A stretch of DNA of 64,000 nt from JAICYJ01 sp963766445 (GTDB lineage: Bacteria; Actinomycetota; Thermoleophilia; Gaiellales; JAICJC01): assembly GCA_963766445.1 (NCBI GenBank), contig CAVXZW010000012.1:1-64000 (forward strand), read 5' to 3'. Shown here in pieces: positions 20,504-29,629 of the stretch. The notes under the pieces are model-generated. The model worked only from the letters and a program-made list of their open reading frames with translations, did not search any database and was not told the DNA's origin. A program made the position numbers and the translations under genes. Position 1 is the first letter of the stretch, and each line of letters begins with the position of its first letter.

Positions 20504-21199
20504 GTGATCTCAGACTCACTCATCCGACGGTTCGGTGCTAGCGCCGGCGTGCTCTTTGCCGCATGCATCTTCTTCGGGAATGGCAACTTGCTCGGCGACT
20601 CGAGCAGTATCGATTCGGCCGGTTCGCTGTACAAGGTGCTGTCAGACACCCAGAACATTTCGGTCGGCGTGTTCTTCACCACCATCGGCGCCCTCTTTGC
20701 GGTCGGCTTCGCATTGGCGCTCCGCTCCGTGATCGCGCGAAAAGAGACGATGCCGGGTGGTCTGTCGACGGTGGTGCTGGTGGCGGCCGCGACGGGCGCC
20801 GCACTCACGGGCATCGGGCCGGCGCTGATGCGCGGCGTGACGCTTCGCATCGACCATGCCACCAGCACGCCCGACATTGCGGCCTTCTCACATGCCAGCG
20901 CCGCCGCCCTGTTCTTCTACGCGTCGATCTTCTTCGCCATCGAGGCGCTCGCGACATCCGCAGCCGCGCTGCGGGGAGGCACGCTGCCGCGCTGGTTCGG
21001 ATGGCTGGCGATGATCCTGGGAGCCGCCATGATCATCGGCGCTGCGGGCGCCGCGTTCGGATCGGCGCTGGCCTTCATCGGCTCGATGGCGCTGCTCTCT
21101 TTCCACATCGTCGGCTCGATCGTCGTGTGGCGCGCGGCCGTCCGTGCATATCCGCGATCGTCCACCGCTCCGGCGGCACCGACCGAAGTGCGAGCATGA
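20504..21199 (+). CDS. Six-helix membrane protein of unknown function
   Basis: A 231-residue protein with about six hydrophobic segments, for example ASAGVLFAACIFFGNGNLL, FFTTIGALFAVGFALALRSV and AFIGSMALLSFHIVGSIVVW. It resembles DUF4386-like or other small actinobacterial integral membrane proteins, but I cannot name a family firmly. The GTG at 20504 has GGAAGGGAG at 20491-20499. It is divergent from the histidine kinase across a 174-nt gap, which makes it a likely target or accessory of that two-component system. It lies between the kinase and ssrA, within the segment bounded by tmRNA-end copies. Confidence 0.7.
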   Translation: MISDSLIRRFGASAGVLFAACIFFGNGNLLGDSSSIDSAGSLYKVLSDTQNISVGVFFTTIGALFAVGFALALRSVIARKETMPGGLSTVVLVAAATGAALTGIGPALMRGVTLRIDHATSTPDIAAFSHASAAALFFYASIFFAIEALATSAAALRGGTLPRWFGWLAMILGAAMIIGAAGAAFGSALAFIGSMALLSFHIVGSIVVWRAAVRAYPRSSTAPAAPTEVRA

Positions 21200-21461
21200 G
21201 AGCGGCTGCGCGAGTGCTCGCCATCGGCCTCGCCGGCCCGCGCCCCGTCGTACTGCCGCGGCAGGCGGACCACGGTTCTGCCCGCCGCCGTTCGGTGCTG
21301 TCGTCCAACGAACATAAGTCCGAGCGCCCGATCGGACAGGATGCGATGTGCCGATCCGTCGGCGAAGATCACACCCTTGTCACGGGTCGTTTTCGGCATA
21401 CCCTCCGAGTGTTCAATTCCACTCGGCGTGCTCAGAAAACCGCATGGTTGAGTCGAATAGA

Positions 21462-21816
21462 TGGAGGCGGCGGGAATCGAACCCGCGTCCACGACCGCAC
21501 GAAGAGAGCGTCTACAAGCGTAGTCCGGGATTGAAATTCGCCCGGCGGCTGCCCCCGGACGGGCCACCGCACGAACTAGCCCCTCTTTGAAGTCCCGATC
21601 GGCGGCGTAGGCGCTCCCCCTCACGGCAAGCCCGCTAGCTGACACCGGGAATCCCTCCCGCGGGCTGGAGGGGCCGATGCGCTACCTAATTAATTAGGCA
21701 GCGAGTGCGAGATCAGATTCCGCACTTGCGGTTTTCCAGGGATTTTACGAGGCCACCTGGAACCTCGGCTTGCAACCCTCCTCGAAAATCGACCGTGTCG
21801 AAACCAGGTCGCCCCC
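21462..21816 (-). ncRNA. ssrA: Transfer-messenger RNA (tmRNA)
   Basis: The 5' end GGGGGCG (21816-21810) pairs over 7 bp (one G-U) with the 3' strand next to the discriminator A at 21462. The D-like segment GGTTTCGACACGG follows the 5' end, and the T arm is GGGTTCGATTCCC. The tag reading frame starts at GCA (21729) and runs to the stop TAA at 21694-21696, giving ASAESDLALAA, which ends in the expected degradation signal. CCA is not encoded. tmRNA with SmpB rescues ribosomes stalled on broken messages. smpB lies 3.4 kb upstream. The last 27 nt recur at 17560 and 9325. Confidence 0.97.
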
Positions 21817-21860
21817 TTGGAGGTACCTTCACATTCTAGCCGCGACGGCGCGCCCGCCCG

Positions 21861-22760
21861 CTACACCTGCCGCTCCTGCCGCTCCAGCCAGCCGCCGACG
21901 ACCTCCAGGAACCGCTCCGGCTCCTCCACGTGCGGGACGTGCGAGCTGTTCTCGAGCACCTCCCACTCCGAGCCCTTGATGCCCTGATGGATGGTGCGCG
22001 ACACCAGCGGCGTCGACTCGTCGTACCGCCCCGACACGATCAGCGTCGGCTCGTCGATCTCCCCCAGCCGCGTGGTCACGTCCCACTCCCGCAGCGAGCC
22101 GGTGCAGAAGAACTCGCTCGGCCCCCACATCGTCAGGTACACCTCGTTCGGCAGCTGGTCGAACGACCGCGCCACGTAGTCCGGGTAGGGCCGCACCCGG
22201 CAGACGTGCTCGTCGGAGTAGACGTCGCAGGCGGCCTTGTACTCGTCGCTCGCGGTCGTTCCGGCCCGCTCGTGCGCCAGCAGCGTCTCCTGCACTCCCT
22301 CCGGCAGCAGCGTCCGCAGCCGGTCGGCCTCGGCGATCCACAGCGGCACGCTCGACAGCGAGTCGCAGATGATCAGGCTGGCGACGCCATCGGGGCGGGT
22401 CAGCATGTACTCGAAGGCCAGCATGCCGCCCCACGACTGCCCCAGCAGGTGGATGCGGTCGAGTCCGAGCGCGTCGCGCACCGCCGCCACCTCGTCCAGG
22501 AACAGCTGCACCGTCCACTTGTCGGGATCGCTCGGGTGCGGCGAGTTCCCGCAGCCCAGCTGGTCGTAGAAGATCACGCGGCGGCCGCCCCGCGCCAGCT
22601 CCGCCATCGGCTCCAGGTAGTCGTGTGTGCCGCCCGGCCCGCCGTGCAGGAGCAGCAGCGGCAGGGCGCCCGGGCGCTCGCCCTCGCCAACGATCCGGTA
22701 CCAGGTCTCGGCTCCGCCGAAGGGGATCCGGCCTTCGGAGACGGGCAGCGTTTCAGTCAT
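21861..22760 (-). CDS. Proline iminopeptidase-family alpha/beta hydrolase
   Basis: A 299-residue alpha/beta hydrolase with the family oxyanion motif LLLLHGGPGGTHDYL, nucleophile elbow LLGQSWGGMLAFEYM, and probable catalytic Asp in SGRYDEST and His in ENSSHVPHVEEP. The line FYDQLGCGNS is typical of proline iminopeptidases and related tricorn-interacting or amidase enzymes that release N-terminal residues from short peptides. ATG 22760 is preferred over the TTG at 22769. It ends 45 nt before the tmRNA 5' end and is divergent from the acetyltransferase. Confidence 0.9.
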   Translation of the reverse strand: MTETLPVSEGRIPFGGAETWYRIVGEGERPGALPLLLLHGGPGGTHDYLEPMAELARGGRRVIFYDQLGCGNSPHPSDPDKWTVQLFLDEVAAVRDALGLDRIHLLGQSWGGMLAFEYMLTRPDGVASLIICDSLSSVPLWIAEADRLRTLLPEGVQETLLAHERAGTTASDEYKAACDVYSDEHVCRVRPYPDYVARSFDQLPNEVYLTMWGPSEFFCTGSLREWDVTTRLGEIDEPTLIVSGRYDESTPLVSRTIHQGIKGSEWEVLENSSHVPHVEEPERFLEVVGGWLERQERQV

Positions 22761-22804
22761 GGGCAACACCTATCACATGCGGGGTGGCCCAGCTAGCGTT
22801 CTGC

Positions 22805-23250
22805 GTGGACGTGGCTGCGCAATCGACCAGCCTTCCCGACGGTGTCATCCTGCGGTGGCGCGGGCCGCTGTCGGACGCGGAGATGACCGACCTCGTGGCC
22901 TCATACGGCGGGACGCCCGTACCCGGATGGTGGGCACGATCCGTCCGCACAGCTTCGGCTGGGTCACGGCCCGGGCGGCCGACGACATGGTGGTCGGCTT
23001 CGTCAACATCGTCACCGACGGCTGCGATCACGCGTTCCTGATCGACACGAAGACGCGCGGAGCCTTCCAGCGGCGCGGCATAGCCACCCGCGTGGTCGCG
23101 TTTGCAGCGGAGCACGCTAGAGCGGCCGGCTGCGAATGGCTGCACGTCGACTTCGACGACCACCTGGGGGCCTTCTACCTCGAAGCCTGCGGGTTCGAAC
23201 CCACCGCTGCCGGGCTGATCCACCTGCGCCCGTCGCAGGCGTCCGGGTGA
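22805..23250 (+). CDS. GNAT N-acetyltransferase, frameshifted
   Basis: The acetyl-CoA-binding core is clear: DHAFLIDTKTRGAFQRRGIA contains the Q/R-x-x-G-x-G/A loop, followed by RVVAFAAEHARAAGCEWLHV and FYLEACGFEPT. The N-terminal part (LPDGVILRWRGPLSDAEMT) is in another frame, with the break near 22935. Restored length is about 148 residues, normal for a single-domain GNAT. The start is uncertain; GTG 22805 is taken. Substrate unknown. Confidence 0.7.
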
Positions 23251-23288
23251 CCGGCGGCCACATCTGCGACCGCTGGTAGGGTCGCGGC

Positions 23289-23865
23289 GTGCCCTACTGC
23301 CAGCACTGCGGGAGCCCCCATCTCGACGATGCCACGTTCTGCCCGCAGTGCGGCTCGTGGGTGGGCAGCGTCGGCAGCCTGCCGGCTGCTTCCGTCGCCG
23401 CCGCCCGCTACGCCGGCTTCTGGCCGCGCCTGGGCGGCTGGCTGATCGACCAGCTGATAATCGCCATTCCGTTCAACATCGTCACCGACCTGCTCGTGTC
23501 CTACAACCAGCCGACGGTGACCACCACCACCGATGCCGGCAACAACCTCCACATTCACTGGCACGGCGATTGGCTCACGCTCGGCCTGCTGCTGCTGGCC
23601 TCGACGGTGACGACCTGGCTCTACTCATCCATCCTGCAGAGCTCGTCGCGCCAGGCCACCGTCGGCCAGAGGGCGCTGGGGCTCGATCATCACCGACCTG
23701 GACGGGAACCGCATCAGCTTCGCCCGCGCCAGCGGCCGCTACCTGGCCACGTTTTTGACCAGCCTCACCTTCGGCATCGGCTACCTGATGGTGATCTGGA
23801 CGAAGCGCAAGCAGACGCTGCAGGACAAGATCGCCGGCACCGTGGTGATCGCCAAGCGTCACTGA
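23289..23865 (+). CDS. Zinc-ribbon RDD-family membrane protein, one frameshift
   Basis: The first ~25 residues form a zinc ribbon (CQHCGS...FCPQCGS). An RDD domain follows with the namesake pattern GGWLIDQLIIAIPFNIV, then a second helix and the segment RQATVGQRALGL. The frame breaks at about 23683; the conserved ending TLQDKIAGTVVIAKRH lies in the next frame and stops at 23865. Restored length is about 192 residues. RDD proteins are poorly understood membrane proteins, some reported as ion transporters. The end overlaps the convergent racemase-like gene by 7 nt. Confidence 0.8.
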
Positions 23866-24901
23866 CTGTCGCGGCCGCGGACGCCCCACGTGTCCGACAG
23901 CACGTAGCCCTCGGGGAACGGGTCGCTCGGATCCACCATCAGCTGCGTGATGCCGGTGATCCAGGCGCTGCCGCGGATCGCGGGCACGATCGCAGGGCGG
24001 TCGGCGACGGCGGTCTCGGACACGATCCGGCCCTCGAACGCCGAGCCGATCGCGGATTCGTGGGACATCGTGTCGCCCACGCGCATCTGGCCGCGCGCGT
24101 GCAGCGCCGCCATCCGCGCCGACAGGCCGGTGCCGGTCGCCGAGCGGTCGAGCCGCCCCGGCGACACGACGACGGCGTTTCGAGTGACCTCCCCCACCCC
24201 CCGCCAGGGCTCGGCGATCTGGACGATGCTGACTCCGGAGATCTCGGGGTTCTCGGGGTGCGCGCAGGGCAGCTGCTCGCGAGCGGCCGCGCGGATCCGC
24301 TCGCCCGCCAGCGACAGCTCGCGCGCCTCCGAGGGCTCGATCGCGAACCCCAGGGCGCGCGCGTCGGCGATCACGTACCACATGCCGCCGTAGGCGACGT
24401 CGACGGTGAGCGTGCCCAGCCCATCCACCTCCAGCGGCGCATCCAGGCGGTCGGCGAAGCACGGGCACGTTGCTGAACTCGACGCTCTCGCAGCGGCCGT
24501 CCCTGCAGGCGGCGCGCACCTCGATCACGCCGCCCGGCGCCTCCAGCCGCAGCACCGTCTCGGGCTCGCGCATCTGCGACGGCCCCGATCTCCAACAGCA
24601 CCGTGGCCGTGCAGATCGTGTTCGAGCCCGACATCGGCGGGTACTCGGTCGGCTCCATGATGATGAAGCCGGCATCACAGCCGGGCTGGGTGGCCGGCAC
24701 CACCAGGTTGGCGTGGCAGGCGACGCTGCCGCGAGGCTCGCGCAGCAGCAGCTTGCGGAGGCCGTCGCCGTGCTGCTGCAGGTGGCGCATCTGATCGAAC
24801 ACGGTTGCGCCCGGCGGCGGCAGCACACCGCCCACCACCACGTTTCCGATCTCGCCGCCCGCATGGCAGCCGACGACGGTGATGGTGCGCACAGCTCGCA
24901 T
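23859..24901 (-). CDS. Proline racemase-superfamily enzyme (hydroxyproline dehydratase-like), two frameshifts
   Basis: Homologous over its full length (about 347 residues) to proline racemase, hydroxyproline epimerase and trans-3-hydroxyproline dehydratase. The N-terminus TITVVGCHAGGEIGNVVVGG is typical. The first catalytic position, normally Cys in an MCGH motif, reads PPMSGSNTIC and so carries Ser. The second, normally Cys in DRSPCGTG, reads DRSATGTG and carries Thr. Thr at the second site is the mark of dehydratases, but Ser at the first is unusual. Frame breaks lie near 24590 and 24460. ATG 24901. No transporter or oxidase gene of a hydroxyproline pathway is adjacent. Confidence 0.82.
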
Positions 24902-25211
24902 CGGCCGAGCATACCGGCGTGCGATCGCGGGTAGATTCCGCGTGTGACGCTGGTGCACTTCCTGGTCGATCTGGGTGCGGCGGGCGTGCTGACCGCGCTG
25001 CTGGCCCGCGTGGTCGAGCTGGCCGATCGCGGGATCGTCCGATGACGGCCCGTCGGACGGCGGCGGCGGTGGTGGTGGCGGCGGCGGATGGTGGCGCCGG
25101 CCGGCCCCGCCGGCTCCGCGGCCGCACCCGACCGGTGCCCGTAATCGCCGCAGCCCGCCGGACACGCGCCCTCACGACCGGCCCCGGCCGGCCCGGGTGC
25201 GCGTCCACTGA
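24902..25211. other. Non-coding, low-complexity GC-rich gap
   Basis: No supported gene. A 33-codon GTG-started frame at 24943-25044 has no family features. A GGC/GGT-rich tract (about 25050-25090) is low-complexity. The divergent promoter for the racemase-like gene presumably lies near its start at 24901. Confidence 0.35.
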
Positions 25212-25679
25212 TCAGCGGCTGTTGCGCTCCTTGATCGCTCGCTCCATCTGGCGGCGAGCGTCACGCTCGGCGATCGAGTGGCGCTTGTCCACGCCCTCCT
25301 TGCCGCGGGCCAGGCCCAGCTCGAGCTTGACCTTGCCGTTCGTCAGGTACAGCGCCAGCGGCACCAGCGTCATGCCCCGCTGCGCCACCTTCACGCCCAG
25401 CTGGTGGATCTCGCGGCGGTGCAGCAGCAGCTTGCGGTCGCGCATCGGCTCGTGGTTCTGGAGGTTGCCCTGCCGGTAGGGGGCGATGTTGGCGCCGACC
25501 AGGAACACCTCGCCGTTTCGCAGCTGGGCGTAGCTCTCGCGGATGTTGCCGCCGCCGTCGCGCAGCGACTTCACCTCCGTGCCGGTCAGCGCGATGCCGG
25601 CCTCGACCCGCTCCACGATGTGGAAATCGTGTCGGGCCTTGCGGTTCTCGGCGATCATCTTGCGGGCGGGCGCGGACAT
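25212..25679 (-). CDS. smpB: SsrA-binding protein SmpB
   Basis: A 155-residue SmpB. Visible family blocks are ENRKARHDFHIVERVEAGI, LTGTEVKSLRDG, ESYAQLRNGEVFLVG, HEPMRDRKLLLHRREI and the C-terminal tail KEGVDKRHSIAERDARRQM, which reaches into the ribosomal mRNA channel. It binds tmRNA and brings it to stalled ribosomes. It follows the MFS gene by 10 nt and is therefore likely part of the long upstream operon. ssrA lies 3.4 kb further on the same strand. Confidence 0.97.
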   Translation of the reverse strand: MSAPARKMIAENRKARHDFHIVERVEAGIALTGTEVKSLRDGGGNIRESYAQLRNGEVFLVGANIAPYRQGNLQNHEPMRDRKLLLHRREIHQLGVKVAQRGMTLVPLALYLTNGKVKLELGLARGKEGVDKRHSIAERDARRQMERAIKERNSR

Positions 25680-25689
25680 CAGGTGGACT

Positions 25690-26880
25690 TTACGCGGTCG
25701 CCGCCGTCGCCTCGGCCGCCTGATCGAGGCCGGCCAGGCGCTGCGAGCCGATGAACATGCCCGCCGCCAGCAGCGACATGACGGCGCAGACCGCGTAGCC
25801 GGTGACGTAGCCGTTGCGCGTAATCAGGTAGCCGACCAGCGGGAACAGCCACAGCATCTGGATCGAGAAGAAGCCCTCGGCGATCGACATCGAGGTGGCT
25901 CGGAACTCGGAACGGGTGTTGTGCTGGAGGTAGGTCGAGAGCGTGACGTAGACCAGCTCCGGCAGGCCCGCCACCACCAGCAGCATCAGCACCGGCAGCG
26001 CCAGGCCGGGCAGCGCCGGGCCCAGCACCAGCGCCACCGCGGCCACCAGCGACGTCCCGCCGACGGTGGCGGTGAGCGACGTGCGGTCGTGCATGCGGCC
26101 GCCCACCCAGCTGAACAGCGCTCCCACCAGCATCCCGCCGCCCAGGGCGAACCCGAGCATGGCATCGGAGGCGCCGCGCTCGGCGAACAGCGGCGCGGCG
26201 TAGAACCAGGCGCTGGTGAAGGCCGCCCAGTAGATGCTCCAGGCGATCGTCAGCACCGCCAGCCGCGGCGAGCGACGAAGCGCCGCAAGTCCGCTGCGCG
26301 CGACCGACAGGCCCTGGCCGGCGCTGCCACGGGCATCGTTCGGCAACCGGCTGGCGATCGCGCTCGCGATCAGCGCGCAGATCGCAGTCAGCCAGAACGC
26401 GGCCGGCCGCGACCAGGTCGCGATCAGGCCGCCGGCCAGGAACGAGATCGCGCTCGCGAACTGGAACACCGCCCACAGGCCGCCCAGCATGCGCGGGAAC
26501 TGCGCCTGGGCATCGTCGTGCGCGAGCGCGTCGAACAGGTAGGCCTCATCGGCGCCGGTGCGCAACGCGAATGCCACGCCGTGGATGGCGCCGGCCAGGC
26601 AGATCAGCCCGAACCCGGGCGCGTAGACGTAGCCGAGCTCGCCCACGGCGGTGAAGAAGCCGGCAGCAACCAGCAGCCGGCGGCGGCCGAGCGCGTCGGC
26701 CAGCGCTCCGGTCGGCACCTGCGCCACCAGCATGCCGACGTGCAGCGCAGCCTCGACCAGGCCGAACTGGGTCAGCGTCAGCCCTCGCGAGAGCAGGTAC
26801 ACCGCCCACACCGGGCCGGTGAAGATGATGCCGTTGAAGAGCTGGTAGAGCCTGAAGATTGTCAGCGTGCGCGCGTGCAT
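25690..26880 (-). CDS. MFS transporter
   Basis: A 396-residue major facilitator with about 11-12 helices. The loop 2-3 motif is GALADALGRRRLLVAAG. The N-terminus is LYQLFNGIIFTGPVWAVYLLSRG, a form seen in MFS proteins of unknown substrate. No frame break. It ends 10 nt before smpB and starts 245 nt after the HAD phosphatase gene, so a promoter may lie between 26881 and 27125. Nothing in the neighbours fixes the substrate. Confidence 0.88.
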   Translation of the reverse strand: MHARTLTIFRLYQLFNGIIFTGPVWAVYLLSRGLTLTQFGLVEAALHVGMLVAQVPTGALADALGRRRLLVAAGFFTAVGELGYVYAPGFGLICLAGAIHGVAFALRTGADEAYLFDALAHDDAQAQFPRMLGGLWAVFQFASAISFLAGGLIATWSRPAAFWLTAICALIASAIASRLPNDARGSAGQGLSVARSGLAALRRSPRLAVLTIAWSIYWAAFTSAWFYAAPLFAERGASDAMLGFALGGGMLVGALFSWVGGRMHDRTSLTATVGGTSLVAAVALVLGPALPGLALPVLMLLVVAGLPELVYVTLSTYLQHNTRSEFRATSMSIAEGFFSIQMLWLFPLVGYLITRNGYVTGYAVCAVMSLLAAGMFIGSQRLAGLDQAAEATAATA

Positions 26881-27125
26881 GAAACCCCTCGGGTGATCGG
26901 AAAGCCGGACTGATCAGCTGAGCGGCACGCCGACTTTGGGCGCACCACTCCCTGGGACCCGGCCCCGTCAGTGCGAGACGCGCGAGATGCTGAAGCGCAG
27001 CCGGCGGATCACCGACGTGGCGAACTCGATGTTGGGGCTGCGGTGGTGCATCGGCGCGCAGGATACCAGGCAAATCACTCGCGGCGCCTCTTGTGAGCAG
27101 CAGCGTCAGACTGAAGTCATACCCT

Positions 27126-27890
27126 TCACCGCAGAGCCGCCGGCAGCGCCGCCAGGTCGGCCAGATCGAGGTCGACGTCGACCTGCCCGAACGACGAGCC
27201 TTTGCCGGTGCGCACGAGGCAGGTGCGCATGCCGATCCCGGCGGCCGGCGCCAGATCCGATTCCGGGTCGTCACCCACCATCATCGCCTCAGCCGGATCG
27301 ACCCCCAGCAGGCGGCAGGCGCTGCGGTAGATCTCGGTCGATGGCTTGCCCACCACCACCGGCTCGGTCGCCGCCGCATAGCTCAGCCCGACGACGAACA
27401 TGCCCGCATCGAGCGCCGGGCCGTCGGCGGTCGGCCACCAGCGGTTCTGCTGCATCGCCACCAGCGGCACACCGCCGAGGAGCACCCTGAAGACCGCGTT
27501 CAACCGCCCGTACGTCCAGCTCTCGTCGGGCCCGCCCAGCAGCACCACCTCGGCGGTGCCCGGGTCCTCCACCAGCTCGATCCCGTCAAGCTCGCCGACC
27601 GCGCCCCGCTCGACCAGCGCGTACACGCGCTTGCCCGCGTGCTGGGAGCGGAGGTGTTCGGCGGCGGCCGACGCGGCCGTCGTGATCCGCTCGACAGGGA
27701 GGTCGTAGCCGATGCCGGCCAGCCGCTCCGCGATCGCCGCCCGCGTCTTGCCTGTGGTGTTCGTGAGCACGCCCAACTCGATGCCGCCGGCCGCCAGCTC
27801 GGCGACGGCGGCCGCCGACCCCGCGATCGGCGACCAGCCCACGTGCAGCACGCCCTCCATGTCAAGGACGATGCCGCGCACGCCGCTCAC
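27126..27890 (-). CDS. HAD-superfamily hydrolase, NagD/HDHD2-like (subfamily IIA)
   Basis: A 254-residue phosphatase-like protein. Motif I is IVLDMEGVLHVG, where the usual second Asp (DxD) is Glu; motif II is GVLTNTTGKTR; motif III/IV is GKPSTEIYRSACRLLGV and EAMMVGDDPESDL. The cap follows motif II, as in subfamily IIA. Such enzymes hydrolyse small phosphoesters in the cytoplasm. The GTG at 27890 overlaps the penicillin-binding protein stop by 4 nt (GTGA). Because of the frame break in that gene, a continuous frame runs from the PBP N-terminus into this one, which is an artefact and not a fusion. Confidence 0.88.
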   Translation of the reverse strand: MSGVRGIVLDMEGVLHVGWSPIAGSAAAVAELAAGGIELGVLTNTTGKTRAAIAERLAGIGYDLPVERITTAASAAAEHLRSQHAGKRVYALVERGAVGELDGIELVEDPGTAEVVLLGGPDESWTYGRLNAVFRVLLGGVPLVAMQQNRWWPTADGPALDAGMFVVGLSYAAATEPVVVGKPSTEIYRSACRLLGVDPAEAMMVGDDPESDLAPAAGIGMRTCLVRTGKGSSFGQVDVDLDLADLAALPAALR

Positions 27891-29615
27891 TGCAGGGCGT
27901 CCTCGATCATCTGCCGCGCGATCGGCGCAGCGGTCTGGCCACCCACGCCGCCGTGGACGATCAGCACCGAGACCACCACCCGCGGCGCCTCGGCCGGCGC
28001 GTAGCCGACGAACCAGGCGTCGCTCTTGATGCCGGGGCCCAGCTCCGCGGTGCCGGTCTTGCCGTTGACCGTGGCTATCGAGCTGGATGCGAGCGTGCCG
28101 GTGCCGTAGCTGACGACCGCCCGCATCATCTCGGCCACGTCGTCGGCGACGTGCTTGGTGATGACCCGGCGGCTGGGGCGGCGGTCGTGGATGCGGGCCG
28201 GCGAGCGCGCGATCCACGGGGGATGCAGCACTCCGCGGCTGGCGATCACCTGCCCCACCGATGCCATCTGCAGCGGCGTGGCCGAGACGCCGCCCTGGCC
28301 GATGCCGGCCACGCCCAGGTTGACCGGGTTCTGGAGCGCGCTCTGCGACGGCATCACGCTCTCGTCCAGCGGGTAGGCCATGTGCGAGCGGGTGTTGAAC
28401 CCGAACGACGACCGCGGTGCGCGCCAGCTGCTTGCCGCCGGTGGCGACGGCGACCGGCCCGAACACCGAGTTGCAGCTCTGGGCAAACGCCTGCACCAGC
28501 GTGCCACCGCACAGCTCGTGGTGGAAGTTGATCAGCTTGAAGCCGCCGACCAGCGCGTAGCGGGCCGGGGTGTAGCTGCTCTCAAGGGTTACCACGCCCT
28601 TCGTCAGGGCGGCCGATGCGGTCACCATCTTGAAGGTCGAGCCGGGGGGCTGCACGGCGTCCATCGCGATGCCGGCCGCGGCCCGCACCGCGCCGTTGCG
28701 GGGGTCCATGATCGTGATCCCGCCAAGGCGCCCGCCCAGCGCGTCGGTCGCATCCGTCTGCAGGGTGGGGTCGAGCGTGGTCACCACGTCGTGCGGCCGG
28801 CGCCCGGGACGGTGGGCGATCAGCCGTGTACCGGTGGCGCTCTGCGCCTGCAGCGTGATCGACGGGACGCCGCCCAGCACCGGGTTCAGCGACTGCTCGA
28901 GTCCGCCCTGACCGTACTTGGAGTTGGCCGGCCAGCCCAGCTCCACGCGCTGCTTGCGCTCGGCCGCGGTCTGCGGCGCCCGCAGGAACCCGGTGAGCGT
29001 GTAGAAGGGCGCTCCCTGCGGGTACTGCCGATCGTCGGCCGGACCGCGGGCCAGCACCATCCGGTTGGTGGCCAGGATCGCTCCACGGTGGTCGGGCGGC
29101 TTGGCCGTGCTCACAAGCTGCTCGCCCGGCTGCAGGCCCGGCCACACCAGCTCCGGCGCCCAGCTGATCAGGTAGCGGCTGCCGGTCAGCACCACCGGCA
29201 CCTGCAGCTCGCCCTGCAGCCGCCCGAACTCGCGTGTGCGCAGCGCCATCGGCACCGTGTCGACGCCGGCCGCCATCACACCCGGCCCGGTCACCTTCAG
29301 CGACTTCAGCGTCGACACCGTCGCCGCCTGCGCGTAGGCCCGCCGGAAGGCGCGATAGGTGGTGGCCGCTCGCGACTGCGGCGCCAGCTGGCGGTACATC
29401 GTGTGGTAGTCGCCGGCCACCCAGGCGGCCGTGAACGCCTCCACCGGCGTCCTCGGGTTCGGCCCCGAGTTGATCAGCGGCACCGCGTCGTCGTGGAAAG
29501 CCAGAAACGCGACACCGCCGACCGCGGCCACGGCCAGCACCCCACCGGCGATGACGAGCAGCCGGCGCGGAGATCGCCGTGGCCTCTTCCGCTCGATGCT
29601 TCGTGCGCCGGCCAC
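27887..29615 (-). CDS. Class B penicillin-binding protein (transpeptidase with NTF2-like domain), one frameshift
   Basis: One N-terminal membrane helix (LLVIAGGVLAVAAVGGVAFLAF) anchors an NTF2-like domain (TPVEAFTAAWVAGDYHTMYRQL). A dimerisation region beginning HRGAILATNRMVLARG follows, and then the transpeptidase domain. Catalytic motifs are SxxK in PPGSTFKMV, SxN in FAQSCNSVFG and KTGT in NGKTGTAELG. The last two conserved parts are in different frames, with the break near 28415. Restored length is about 575 residues. It cross-links peptidoglycan in elongation or division. The start is a GTG at 29615, 14 nt after the RNase R stop. Confidence 0.9.
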
Positions 29616-29629
29616 CGGGGTAGTGTGCC

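Noticed and set aside
1..21461. Integrase or transposase gene for the island-like segments
   Set aside because: No frame shows the tyrosine recombinase R-H-R-Y pattern or a DDE transposase; none is claimed.
22237..22569. Plus-strand frames opposite the proline iminopeptidase-like gene
   Set aside because: Antisense shadows of a well-supported hydrolase; no family features.
25050..25090. GGC/GGT-rich tract as a functional repeat
   Set aside because: Low-complexity sequence expected in GC-rich DNA; no regular unit or flanking symmetry.
27126..29615. A fusion of a penicillin-binding protein to a HAD phosphatase in one 829-codon frame
   Set aside because: The PBP's SxN and KTGT parts are in different frames, and the HAD gene has its own GTG overlapping the real PBP stop. 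The long frame results from the break near 28415.
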